Shown here: positions 43,416 through 52,877 of the stretch, piece by piece
Layout of the letters: each line of letters starts with the position of its first letter
How positions within the stretch are numbered: position 1 is the first letter of the stretch
Assembly (NCBI GenBank): GCA_965224415.1
Contig: CBDCZB010000005.1
Location: 558,001-622,000, forward strand
Length of the DNA stretch: 64,000 nt
DNA from: DAOUJI01 sp965224415
GTDB lineage: Bacteria > Chloroflexota > Dehalococcoidia > Lucifugimonadales > JAGWBF01
Direction: 5' to 3'
Position numbers and translations under genes: made by a program
The notes under the pieces: model-generated
The model's input: the letters and a program-made list of their open reading frames with translations, nothing else
What the model was told of the DNA's origin: nothing
The model's database searches: none

Positions 43416-44000
43416 TTGATTTCTGAGTGTCCCACAGGAACGATCACATCTTGTTTTGATCACTCTCCACACTGCGTACTCGACATTGAGACGGCTGGGC
43501 CTATTACGCAGGCTCCTGACACATATGAATTGCTCTTCACAGGGGTCAAATTCGAGCAGCACCGCGCGATCTTCCGTTCGAACCGAAGCGAGTTGGAACT
43601 TCTCGCTGCCTTCGTAGATGGTTTCAGGGGCATGGTAGTCACCTTCAATGGCAGCCGTTTTGACCTACCAATCCTAGGCCACGCGCTTCAATTGGCTACA
43701 GGAGGATCACTACGGGTCTCGAAGCACTATGACATCCTGTCGAAAGTTGAACACCACGCGGGTAGGCGCATCTCCTTAGATGCCCTGGCCCGAGAGAATC
43801 TACGCATCGGGAAATCGGAGTGGGACCACCGGCGTAACAAAGAAATCTGGCAATCAAGCCCGGAACTGCTTATTGCCCACAACCAGGAGGACTTGAACCT
43901 TACTGCGAGCCTATTCGAGATAGTTCTACAACGCCAACCACTCAAGGTCGATGGGAAGAGTGTCCTTCTGCCGCTGGACCCGTTCAAGCCGTTGCCATGA
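43416..44000 (+). CDS. RNase H-fold DEDD 3'-5' exonuclease-like protein
   Basis: The ~194-residue product shows the three DEDD exonuclease motifs: VLDIETAG near residue 21 (D-x-E), VVTFNGSRFDLPIL near residue 75 (D), and LIAHNQEDLNLT near residue 160 (D). These resemble the YprB/RNase_H_2 group, where YNxxD is usual; His replaces Tyr here. The start is uncertain: the TTG at 43416 has no clear ribosome site. It lies just upstream of cas3 on the same strand. DnaQ-type exonucleases trim prespacers in some type I-E systems, so a role in CRISPR adaptation is a reasonable inference. Confidence 0.7.
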   Translation: MISECPTGTITSCFDHSPHCVLDIETAGPITQAPDTYELLFTGVKFEQHRAIFRSNRSELELLAAFVDGFRGMVVTFNGSRFDLPILGHALQLATGGSLRVSKHYDILSKVEHHAGRRISLDALARENLRIGKSEWDHRRNKEIWQSSPELLIAHNQEDLNLTASLFEIVLQRQPLKVDGKSVLLPLDPFKPLP

Positions 44001-44116
44001 ATTGGGGTGACGCAGCATGGCCGTGCACCCAGGCATCGGGCGTTGGCGTGAGTCCTCTCAGTCTACCGAGCATTTGCTGATAATCCGCAGGGAGTCCCCC
44101 TTAAGGCGGTCTAGAG

Positions 44117-45022
44117 TTGGAATCAAAGGCTGACAGCCTAGAAACGGAAGCAATGTTTGCCTGCTGGGGTAAGCTGGCCTCTGCCGACGAGCCGTCCAGC
44201 TATCACCCATTGCTTTGCCACATGGTAGACGTGGCAATGGTCACGCGGGAGATGTGGCAGTATTCCCTCTCACCCAGTCAGCGGGGCGGATTGTCTATCG
44301 GCTTGGGATTGGAACATGACCAGGACTCAGCTGGCCTCTGGTGCGCCTTCCTCGCCGGGCTCCACGACTTGGGTAAAGCATCGCCAGCTTTCCAACTACA
44401 AGTTGACAGGGTGCGCGGGGAGGTCAAGCAACGACTCCGGGACAACGGATTGCCCGTTCCTACCTTGCACGATTCCAGGCACACGCCCCATGGTGTGATA
44501 ACCACCACCGTTCTTCCGTACATACTCGCAGACGCGTTCGGGATGGGTAGGCACATTGCCAACCGCATCGGGACGGTCATCGGCGGGCATCACGGCGTAT
44601 TCCCCACCAGCAGCGAGACTCAGGGCGTCAGTTCCACCGCCAGAGGCAATCAAAGGTGGGACCATCACCGGCGCGTCCTGGCAGATCAGCTGGCTAACGT
44701 GCTCCATGTGCCCCGCGACCGTCAGCCCGACAGAATCGACAACGCCGTGGCTATGACCCTGGCTGGGTTCGTCAGCGTCTCGGACTGGGTCGGATCCAAC
44801 ACCGAGTTCTTTCCATACACCGTTCCTACGAGCACGAAGGCATATGCTTGTTGTGCTGAGAAGCGGGCAGGGAAAGCACTCGACACTTTGGGTTTTCTCA
44901 TGAGGCCGGGGCCGCGAGAAGCCCGGGGGTTCGCCGGACTGTTCCCAGGCATATCCAAACCCAACGATCTGCAACACTCCGTAGAGTCTCTAGTATTCGG
45001 CCAATCTGGCATTGTCAGTTAG
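44117..45022 (+). pseudogene. cas3: cas3, 5' part (HD nuclease domain), truncated by IS630
   Basis: The TTG at 44117, preceded by AAGGCGG, opens a frame with the Cas3 HD-nuclease motifs: YHPLLCHMVDVA, LAGLHDLGKASPAFQ and IGGHHGVFPT. Codon 292 (CTA, 44990-44992) contains the TA used by the IS630 element. Past it, translation runs into the element and stops after ~10 foreign residues. Joining base 44992 to 46213 restores ESLAGDLTEPGFVIIEAPMGEGKTEA, giving 933 codons with no stop. Cas3 is the helicase-nuclease that degrades DNA bound by Cascade. A separate HD protein could still be made. Confidence 0.93.
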
Positions 45023-46210
45023 TACGTGAGCCCAGACAGGATGCTACCTTGGGGATAGACGAAGGGTTGTGGGATGTGAGGTGGTCATGGTGCAGGAGAA
45101 GTACGGAGTCCGGCTGGCAACACAGGAAAAGGGACGGCTCAGGAAGATGATCAGGGCTGGGAGGAGTTCCGCACAGGCGATTACCCGGGCCCGCATCCTG
45201 ATCAAGATAGATGAGGGCTGGACCGCCCCCCAGGTGGCCACCGCACTGGACGTGTCGGAGCGGACCGTGTTCCGCACCAAGCGGCGGTATGCCGAGGAAG
45301 GACTGGACGAGGTGCTGAGGCACCATAACCAGGTCAACCGGCCCAGAAAGGTGGATGAAAGGGTGGAGGCCCACCTGATAGCCTTGGCCTGCAGCCCGGT
45401 GCCCGACGGTCATGACCACTGGACCATGCGGGCCCTGGCGGGCAAGGTGGTGGAGTTGGGATTGGTGGAGTCTTTATCTCCCGAGACGGTCCGCCTGCGG
45501 CTAAAAAAAACACGCTCAAGCCGTGGCTCAAGAAACAATGGTGCATCCCCAAGGTAGGTGGAGAGTTCCGGCCATGGAGGACGTGCTGGATCTCTACGCC
45601 GAGCCCTACGATCCGCAGAGGCCGGTGGTCTGCTTTGACGAGACCTCCACCCAGTTGCTGGCCGACGTGAGGGAACCGCTGCCGGCAAAGCCTGGGAGGC
45701 CGAGGCGTGAGGACTACGAATACCAGCGGGGAGGGACGCGCAACCTGTTCCTCACCTGTGAGCCTCGCCGGGGCTGGCGCCACGTGGCGATAACCCGGCA
45801 ACGCACCATGCAGGACTTCGCTCAGCAGATGCGGTGGCTGGTGGATGAGGCCTACCCCGATGTCCCGGTGATTCGGCTGGTTCTCGACAATCTGAACACG
45901 CATCGGATGGCCTCGCTTTACGAGACTTTCCCGGCGGCCGAGGCCCGGCGCATCGCCAAGCGGCTGGAGTTGCACCACACTCCCAAGCACGGAAGCTGGC
46001 TGAATATGGCGGAGATCGAGTTCAGCGTGCTGGCCCGGGCCTGCCTGCGCGGACGCAACGGAGATGAGGACAGCCTGGAAAGAGCCGTCAGCGCCTGCGT
46101 GTCAGAGCGGAACGCGATAGGAGCTACCATTAACTGGCGGTTCACTGCCCAAGACGCCAGACGCAAACTCCATCGCCTCTATCCCTGCCAATCCTGATTT
46201 GGTTCAGTAC
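44993..46210 (+). mobile_element. IS630-family insertion sequence, copy 2 (1218 bp), inside cas3
   Basis: It is nearly identical to copy 1 (271-1492), and its first transposase frame is identical in sequence. Flanks are TA at 44991-44992 and 46211-46212, the duplicated target. Its length is exactly 4 nt less than copy 1: GTGG is absent after GAGAGTTC near 45569. It is inserted in the same direction as cas3. Confidence 0.95.
45069..46197 (+). pseudogene. IS630 transposase with 4-nt deletion
   Basis: The first frame (45069-45557) is identical to that of copy 1, and the slippery A8 (45503-45510) is kept. The DDE part (to 46197) still encodes CFDE, LDNLNTH and HGSWLNMAEIEFS. But 4 nt are missing near 45569 relative to copy 1, so the product of -1 slippage (IPKVGGEF) no longer enters the DDE frame. 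The full transposase therefore cannot be made by the usual route. Mobility would need copy 1 in trans. Confidence 0.82.
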
Positions 46211-46212
46211 TA

Positions 46213-48138
46213 GCAGGAGACCTGACCGAGCCAGGATTTGTCATAATCGAAGCGCCCATGGGGGAGGGTAAGACCGAGGCAGCAATTTACCTTGCCGACA
46301 ACTGGGCAGTATCCGCAGGCCAGGAGGGGCATTACTTCGCCCTTCCAACCCAGGCCACCAGCAACCAGATATTCGGCAGGGTCCGAGATTTCCTGAATGA
46401 CCGGTACGCAGACAGTTTGGTGCAGCTACAGCTTCTCCACGGCCACGCCTCGTTATCCTCGGAATTCGAGGCGCTGCGCAAGAACCATGATCGCTTCTTC
46501 ACGCCTCGGTATTCCGGAGTCGAGAGCGACAGCGAACATCTAGAAGTAGTCGCAGCAGAGTGGTTCACGTACCGCAAACGGGGACTGATCTCACCCTTTG
46601 GAGTAGGTACCATCGACCAAGCGTTGATGGCGGTCCTCCAGACCAAGCACATGTTCGTCAGACTTTTCGGCCTCGCGCACAAAACCGTCATCCTAGACGA
46701 GGTCCACGCCTACGATGCGTACATGACAACCCTTCTAGAACGACTTCTGGAGTGGCTGGCTGCTCTCGGGTCGTCGGTTGTTCTGCTGTCGGCCACGCTG
46801 CCCAAGGCCCGGCGAAATGCCCTCCTAGACGCCTATCTGCGAGGGTTGGGTGCCCAATCCAATGAGACCCGATTCGACGCCGCTTATCCTCGCATCACAT
46901 GGATCTCAGGGAACTCGAAACCAGGTTCTCGCGCCGTGCGGGTTTCTCCCAGGGGTGTCAAGGAAGTCTCGGTTGAATGGACCGACGGCTCACTCCCCGC
47001 CGAGCAGGGATCGCATTTTCCGTTGGGCTTGCGACTGGCGGAAGCCCTGGCACAAGGAGGCTGCGCCGCCGTTGTATGCAACACAGTGCGCCGTGCCCAA
47101 GAGGTCTATCGTGCCCTTAAGCCCTACTTCTCAGGGACAGCCGAAGATGGCGAGCCTGTGTTGGATCTGCTCCATTCCCAGTATATGGTCCAAGACCGAG
47201 ACGAGAGGGAGAAGAGAACACTCGCTCGCTTTGGAAAGGTGGGTGCGAGTACGCCGCGGCCCCACAAGGCAGTGTTGGTTGCGACTCAAGTCATTGAGCA
47301 GAGCTTAGACCTAGACTTCGACCTGATGGTATCGGACATAGCTCCAGCCGACCTGCTGCTCCAGCGGGTCGGGAGGCTCCATCGCCACGAGCGTCTGCGC
47401 CCTCATGCTCTGGAGCGGCCGCAGCTGTTGGTATGTCAACCAGAGATGGAAGGCGACGTACCGCGGTTCGATCCCGGCACCACCGCCGTCTACGACTCTT
47501 ACATTCTGCTTCGCAGCTGGCTGACGCTTGGAGACCGCACCACCGTCCGCGTGCCTGTTGACGTGGAATCCATCATCGCGGACGTATACGACGACGACCG
47601 CCACCCTCATGGCCTATCCGAGCAACTGCGTGAGGCGTGGTTTGAAACTCAAAAGGAGTTGCAGAAGGCGATAGAAGGAGACAGCGAAGAGGCCAGAGTC
47701 CGCTGGATCAAACCTCCTTCATACGGCGGACAACTCTGGCGGCTGACAGAAGACCCCAGAGAGGAAGACGCCCCTGATTTTCACCAGGCGCACCGGGCGC
47801 TGACTCGACTCACGCCTCCCAGCGTGTCAGTTGTCCTTCTCTTCGGAACTTATGAGAGTGCCTGGTTGGATGCTGCGCATCGTGCATCAGTAGACATAGA
47901 CAACGTGCCGTCGATTGACGCCATGAAACAATTGTTGATGCGTTCAGCCAATATCTCCGACAGGCGTGTGGTCTTTCAACTCCTAGGACAACTGCCGCCA
48001 AAAGGCTGGCGGCGGACGGCTTTGTTGAGAAACCACAGAGCGATATTCCTGGATGGAGATGGGTGTTCGGAGAGCATAGATGGCTACAGCATTAGACTGG
48101 ACTCCGAGACCGGCCTAACCGTATTCGGACTTGAATGA
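46213..48138 (+). pseudogene. cas3: cas3, 3' part (SF2 helicase domain), separated from its start
   Basis: This piece resumes directly after the IS630 target duplication, with AGDLTEPGFVIIEAPMGEGKTEA, Walker A at PMGEGKT. The rest has VILDEVHAYDAYM (DEVH box), LLSATLPKARR, LVATQVIEQSLDLDFDLM and LLQRVGRLHRH, the normal Cas3 helicase motif order, plus the C-terminal domain. All codons are intact. A start could come from the ATG within PMGEGKT (46258), but that would lose upstream helicase residues. Without fusion to the HD part, interference should fail or be much reduced. Confidence 0.93.
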
Positions 48139-48144
48139 GGAACT

Positions 48145-49728
48145 GTGTTGGCGACATTCAACCTGGTAGATGAACCCTGGATTCCCTGCACGATGCTGGA
48201 TGGGACCCGGAGGTCGCTGGGCCTGCGTGAGACGTTGACTCAGGCGCAGGACGTTGGAGAATTGGGCGGTGACTCTCCTCTGGAAGTCGCTTCGCTTCAC
48301 CGCCTCCTGCTCGCAGTGCTCCACCGGAACTTTGACATTGGAGACTCGCAACAGTGGGGTACCCTCTGGGAGAGCGGGGCATTTGATTCCGGGGTGATCA
48401 ATGGCTATTTCGAGAAGTGGCGTAGTCGCTTCGACCTGTTCGATGGGGAGCGGCCGTTCTATCAGGTTGCGGGCCTCGACCTGACCAAGGGTGGTTCGTC
48501 TGCGAGGCTGTTCTTCCACCAGGACAACAACGCCACGCTGTTCACGCATGTAGCCACGGCCGACCCTCCTTCTCTCACCCCGCCTGAGTCGGCCAGACTG
48601 CTCGTCGGATTCATGGCGTTTGATGTAGGGGGCCTCAAGACCGGAGGGCCTGCCAAAGCCGCGATGCTTAACAACGGCGCAGTGGTGTTGGTAAAGGGCA
48701 GCAATCTGTTTCAGACCCTGATGCTAAACCTATGCCGGTACGCTCCTGAGCAGGGTGACCCCTGGGACTTCAATCGTGACCACGACATACCTGCATGGGA
48801 ACGTGACAAAGCACCTCACGCGGAAGATAGGAATCCGGCTGGCTACATCGACCTGCTCACGTGGCAGAGCCGTCGCATTCGACTCCAGCCCGAAACTGGG
48901 CAAGACGGAAGCACCGTCGTCAAGAACGTGGTCATCATGAAGGGTGCGCAGCCTCCCAATAACTTCGGGCTCCGAAATAGGGAGACGATGTTGGCGTTCA
49001 GGAGCAACCCACATGCCAAGGGCCAACAGGACCCCTGGCCGGTCGTGACCTTCCGGGAGGATAGAGCTCTGTGGCGGGACAGTCACGCTCTGATGTACTC
49101 GACCAACGCCGAATCGGTACAGCCCAAGACTTTTACTTGGGTGGCAGACCTGGCATCGGAGGGCATCATCCCCTACTCACAGATTGTCCCGGTGGATGTT
49201 TTTGGCCTAGGAAGCACCCGGGCGAAGATTGACTTCTGGCGGCACGAGCGGTTGCCATTGCCGCTGGCATACCTGAAAGACAAACAGCTGGCCGACACTC
49301 TCAGGGATGTGCTGGATTTGACCGAAACGACGGCTCAGAATCTGAACCGGGCCATGTGGACCATGGCAACGAGAATGCTCGCAGCAGGCCCGGACCGGAA
49401 GCCGAAAGCGGAAGACGTCCGAAATCTCTCAGACCACCTTGGTGCGGGTCGTGCTTACTGGTCTCAACTGGAGACGCCGTTCAAGCGACTCTTGGTGGAG
49501 TTGCCCGATGACAAGGACGAAGAGAGCGAGTACGGCGGCGTGCAGATCGGCAAATGGAAGTCAACGCTGCGCCACGCGCTATGGAAAGCCTTCCGCGAGT
49601 CCACCCGGGGCATGGAGCGCTCCACGCGAAATCTCAAGGCCGTGGCCCTCGCGGAGCGTAGCCTAACGGCAATCACACGCAAACACCTGGCAGCGCATGA
49701 GGCTGGAGACCTAAATGACGCAGCATAG
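48145..49728 (+). CDS. cas8e: Cascade large subunit Cas8e (Cse1/CasA)
   Basis: The 527-residue product starts at the GTG at 48145 with MLATFNLVDEPWIPC, the Cse1 hallmark (FNLxxxPWIP), then DSPLEVASLHRLLLAVLHRNF, RFDLFDGERPFYQV and SEYGGVQIGKWKSTLRHALWK. In type I-E Cascade this subunit reads the PAM, helps open target DNA and recruits Cas3. It lies 6 nt after cas3 and overlaps cse2 by 14 nt. Confidence 0.93.
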   Translation: MLATFNLVDEPWIPCTMLDGTRRSLGLRETLTQAQDVGELGGDSPLEVASLHRLLLAVLHRNFDIGDSQQWGTLWESGAFDSGVINGYFEKWRSRFDLFDGERPFYQVAGLDLTKGGSSARLFFHQDNNATLFTHVATADPPSLTPPESARLLVGFMAFDVGGLKTGGPAKAAMLNNGAVVLVKGSNLFQTLMLNLCRYAPEQGDPWDFNRDHDIPAWERDKAPHAEDRNPAGYIDLLTWQSRRIRLQPETGQDGSTVVKNVVIMKGAQPPNNFGLRNRETMLAFRSNPHAKGQQDPWPVVTFREDRALWRDSHALMYSTNAESVQPKTFTWVADLASEGIIPYSQIVPVDVFGLGSTRAKIDFWRHERLPLPLAYLKDKQLADTLRDVLDLTETTAQNLNRAMWTMATRMLAAGPDRKPKAEDVRNLSDHLGAGRAYWSQLETPFKRLLVELPDDKDEESEYGGVQIGKWKSTLRHALWKAFRESTRGMERSTRNLKAVALAERSLTAITRKHLAAHEAGDLNDAA

Positions 49729-50254
49729 TAAGACCGAAAGATTCGTAGAGTATCTCCTGGGGTTGGAAGAGCGAAGGGACCAAGGAGCGCTCGCCGCCCT
49801 CCGTCGTGGGCTTGGAAGGATGCCCGGCACAGCGCCGGAGATGCACAGGTACGTAGCCCCTAGGTCCAACGGCGAATCCTCGCGCTGGATGGAAGATGTG
49901 TTCTACATAGTCGCCGCTCTCTTCGCCTTCCACCCGATCCACTGGAGCAGAGACAATGAAGCCCGGTCCAACCTTGGCGATTCATTTGCCCGGCTGAGAC
50001 ATGCGGAGGGCGTGTCCGAAGAGGGGGTCGAGCGTCGCTTCACGGAGTTGTTAAGTGTCCACGTGGAAGACTTGCATGTTCACCTGCGCCACGCTGTGAG
50101 CCTGCTGAAGGCGAAGGCCATCCCCATAGATTGGGTCCGTCTCCTCGATGACCTCAAATACTGGGGGCACGAAGACCGTATGATCCAGCGCAATTGGGCT
50201 AGGGCGTTCTGGAGGGTGGAATCCCTCGACGTCGACGACCAAGACAGCACTTAG
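49715..50254 (+). CDS. cse2: Cascade small subunit Cse2 (CasB, Cas11)
   Basis: The 179-residue product is helical, with LAALRRGLGRMPGTAPEMHRYV, DVFYIVAALFAFHP and a C-terminal LDDLKYWGHEDRMIQRNWARAFW. These match the type I-E small subunit that lines the target strand; W/R-rich ends are usual. It overlaps cas8e by 14 nt and precedes cas7e by 14 nt. Confidence 0.92.
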   Translation: MTQHSKTERFVEYLLGLEERRDQGALAALRRGLGRMPGTAPEMHRYVAPRSNGESSRWMEDVFYIVAALFAFHPIHWSRDNEARSNLGDSFARLRHAEGVSEEGVERRFTELLSVHVEDLHVHLRHAVSLLKAKAIPIDWVRLLDDLKYWGHEDRMIQRNWARAFWRVESLDVDDQDST

Positions 50255-50268
50255 GACGAGGAGGAATC

Positions 50269-51438
50269 ATGTTTGTGGAGATTCACATACTTCAGAACTT
50301 TGCGCCGTCCAACCTGAATCGGGACGACACGGGTATGCCCAAGGACTGCGAGTTCGGCGGGTACCGCCGCGCCCGTATCTCCAGTCAGTGCTTCAAGCGC
50401 GCGGTGAGGAACGAGTTCAGCGCGGTGGGACTGATAGAGCGAGAATACCTCGCCAGGCGCACCAAACGACTGGTTGCCGAGCTTGCTGATCGCCTTGAGG
50501 CTGGAGGCAGGGATGTCGAAGAGGCCAAGTCAGTGATCAAGCTCGTCCTCCGTGGCGCTAAGCTTGAGGTAGGAAGTGACGACAAGACACAGTATCTCCT
50601 ATTCCTCGGCAACAGGGAAATCGACAAGCTAGCCGACGTATGTGCAAAGCACCGGGACGAGCTTGCCGCTATAGCTGCTGCCAATGCCGCACCGACTCAG
50701 GGTGATAGCACACGCAGACGGAGGAAGAGTGCAGGCAAGGAGGCGATTCCAAAAGAAGTACGAGATGCCACGCTCCAAATCTTCGACGGCGGAAAGGCTG
50801 CCGACCTCGCCCTGTTTGGCCGGATGCTGGCCGACCTGCCCGACAAGAACATAGAGGCCGCGTCCCAAGTGGCCCACGCCATCTCCACGAATCGCATAAG
50901 CATGGAGTTGGACTACTACACCGCTGTGGACGACCTGAAGCCAGATGACACCGCCGGCGCCGATATGATTGGAACCGTCGGCTTCAACTCGGCCTGCTTT
51001 TATCGATACTCCAACGTGGACATGGAGCAACTCAAACGCAACCTTCAAGGCGACGAGGAATTGGCCCAGAAGACCCTGGAAGCATTCATCCAGGCATTGG
51101 TAAACGCCGTTCCCACAGGCAAGCAGAACAGCATGGCTGCCCATAACCCTCCCTCTTTCGTCCTGGCCGTCGTACGGAGGTCCTCCCTCTGGAACCTGGC
51201 CAACGCCTTCCTAAAACCCGTAGCCCCCTATGCGGGCGAAGACTTGGCGCTGCGCTCCATCAAGGCTTTGGATTCGTACTGGGGCAAGCTCGCGAGAGTG
51301 TACGGAGATGACGCCATCGTCGGGAAGTCGTCCGTCTCGCTGGAAGAAGACGGCGTCGACAACCTCAAGACCAGCGCCGTGCGCTCGGTCGACGCGCTTG
51401 TCGAGAACGTCTTGGCCGAGACCCGGGGTGGACTATGA
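50269..51438 (+). CDS. cas7e: Cascade backbone Cas7e (Cse4/CasC)
   Basis: The 389-residue product starts MFVEIHILQNFAPSNLNRDDTG and has RRARISSQCFKRAVRNEF, the conserved Cas7e stretch. A Lys/Arg-rich insertion TRRRRKSAGK lies near residue 150. HAISTNRISMELDYYTAVDDL and MIGTVGFNSACFYRY follow. Six copies coat the crRNA spacer. AGGAGGAATC precedes the ATG. It overlaps cas5e by ATGA. Confidence 0.94.
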   Translation: MFVEIHILQNFAPSNLNRDDTGMPKDCEFGGYRRARISSQCFKRAVRNEFSAVGLIEREYLARRTKRLVAELADRLEAGGRDVEEAKSVIKLVLRGAKLEVGSDDKTQYLLFLGNREIDKLADVCAKHRDELAAIAAANAAPTQGDSTRRRRKSAGKEAIPKEVRDATLQIFDGGKAADLALFGRMLADLPDKNIEAASQVAHAISTNRISMELDYYTAVDDLKPDDTAGADMIGTVGFNSACFYRYSNVDMEQLKRNLQGDEELAQKTLEAFIQALVNAVPTGKQNSMAAHNPPSFVLAVVRRSSLWNLANAFLKPVAPYAGEDLALRSIKALDSYWGKLARVYGDDAIVGKSSVSLEEDGVDNLKTSAVRSVDALVENVLAETRGGL

Positions 51439-52196
51439 ATACACTGCTGATGCGCTTGGCCGGACCGATGCAGTCCTGGGGGACGCAAAGCCGGTTCACC
51501 ATGAGAGATACAGGCCGAGAGCCGTCCAAGAGCGGCGTGATCGGCCTTCTATGCGCAGCTTTGGGCCGAGGCAGGGCTGAGCCGCTGGACGACCTCGCCG
51601 CCCTGCGCCTGGGCGTACGAGTGGACCGCCCAGGCGACATGAAGTTGGACTATCACACGGCGGGCGGCGGCAGACTTCCCGACGGGCACCCTTACGGGGT
51701 GCGTCGTGCCTCGGGTGGGTCTGGTGACACGGTGTTGTCCAACCGCTACTACCTGGCAGACGCCGACTTCCTGGTGGGCATGGAATACAAGGACATCGAT
51801 CTGTTGCGCCATCTCGACAATGCGCTTCGAAACCCCGTCTGGCAGCTCTGCCTCGGCCGGAAGGCTTTCATCCCCGGAGTGCCGATTTATGTTCCCTGGG
51901 GACTCCGTGAGGGAAAGTGCCTGGAAGACGCGTTGACAGTACACCCCTGGCCGCGGTGGGACTTGGATGTACCGGTAATGCGAGACCGACCGGACGCCCT
52001 GCGCTTGGCAATCGAAGACATCAACGGTGAGGAGGTGCGTATGGATCAACCGACTGGAGCTTCGTTCCAGACACGCCGCTTCCTTCCGCGCCGAGTCAAG
52101 AGCCACTTTCGCAAGCTTGGCACAGGCGACCGCGAGGTCCCTGTGCGATCAGACGCTGAGGAGGATGTCGATGTACTTGTCACGACTGGTACTTGA
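51435..52196 (+). CDS. cas5e: Cascade subunit Cas5e (CasD)
   Basis: The 253-residue product starts MNTLLMRLAGPMQSWGTQSR, then FTMRDTGREPSKSGVIGLLCAALGR, the RAMP core of Cas5e, with the usual basic Thr/Arg region. FIPGVPIYVPWGLREG follows. It holds the 5' handle of the crRNA and contacts Cas8e. It overlaps cas7e by 4 nt and cas6e by 26 nt. Confidence 0.93.
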   Translation: MNTLLMRLAGPMQSWGTQSRFTMRDTGREPSKSGVIGLLCAALGRGRAEPLDDLAALRLGVRVDRPGDMKLDYHTAGGGRLPDGHPYGVRRASGGSGDTVLSNRYYLADADFLVGMEYKDIDLLRHLDNALRNPVWQLCLGRKAFIPGVPIYVPWGLREGKCLEDALTVHPWPRWDLDVPVMRDRPDALRLAIEDINGEEVRMDQPTGASFQTRRFLPRRVKSHFRKLGTGDREVPVRSDAEEDVDVLVTTGT

Positions 52197-52875
52197 TCCG
52201 AGGAGTCGCGAGGCTGGCCGAGACTTGGGAGATGTGTATCAGATGCACCGGACCATTATGTCCGCCTTTCCTCAGGTGAATGAGCAGAGAGAAGCGCGGG
52301 CCGACTTGGCCGTTTTGCATCGCCTGGACATTGACCAGCGAGGCGAAAGAATAGCGCTGCTCGTTCAGTCCGGGGAAGAAGCGGACTGGAGTTGCCTGCC
52401 CGACGGCTATCTCTTCAATCCGGCCGGTGAGGGACATAACCATGCCACCAAGTCAATCTCGGACGCCCTAGCGGCCTTCCGCAAGGGACAGGTGCTGCGG
52501 TTTCGTCTGCGGGCCAACCCCACAAAGAGAATTGACACCAAATCCGGCCCAGACGGACAGCGCCGCAATGGCAGGCGCGTGGACCTGCGCACCGAGACGC
52601 AGCAGGTCGAGTGGTTGTCACGCAGGGCGGACCGGGCGGGTTTCCGCTTGGTTCCCGTCTATCCCGGCAGTAACGCACCAGCGGTCCGGGTAGGCACCAG
52701 CGAGAAGCTGCGCGGCAGGACAACAGGGAGGCTGGTAACGCTTGCTGGGATCCTCTTCGAAGGGCTTCTGGAAGTCACCGACCCGGACGATCTTCGTTTT
52801 GCCATCAGAGAGGGACTCGGGCCCGGCAAAGCATTTGGCTGTGGGCTCTTGTCCTTGGCCCCACTTGGGAGGTAG
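52171..52875 (+). CDS. cas6e: CRISPR RNA endonuclease Cas6e (CasE)
   Basis: The 234-residue product starts MYLSRLVLDPRSREAGRDLGDVYQMHRTIMSAFP; the His in YQMHRTIMSAFP corresponds to the catalytic His of CasE. The second RAMP fold ends GLGPGKAFGCGLLSLAPL, the glycine-rich loop. It cuts each repeat to leave the 8-nt handle GUGAACCG and stays on the 3' hairpin. The ATG at 52171 is preferred to 52165 because GAGGAGG is then 6 nt away. Confidence 0.92.
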   Translation: MYLSRLVLDPRSREAGRDLGDVYQMHRTIMSAFPQVNEQREARADLAVLHRLDIDQRGERIALLVQSGEEADWSCLPDGYLFNPAGEGHNHATKSISDALAAFRKGQVLRFRLRANPTKRIDTKSGPDGQRRNGRRVDLRTETQQVEWLSRRADRAGFRLVPVYPGSNAPAVRVGTSEKLRGRTTGRLVTLAGILFEGLLEVTDPDDLRFAIREGLGPGKAFGCGLLSLAPLGR

Positions 52876-52877
52876 GC

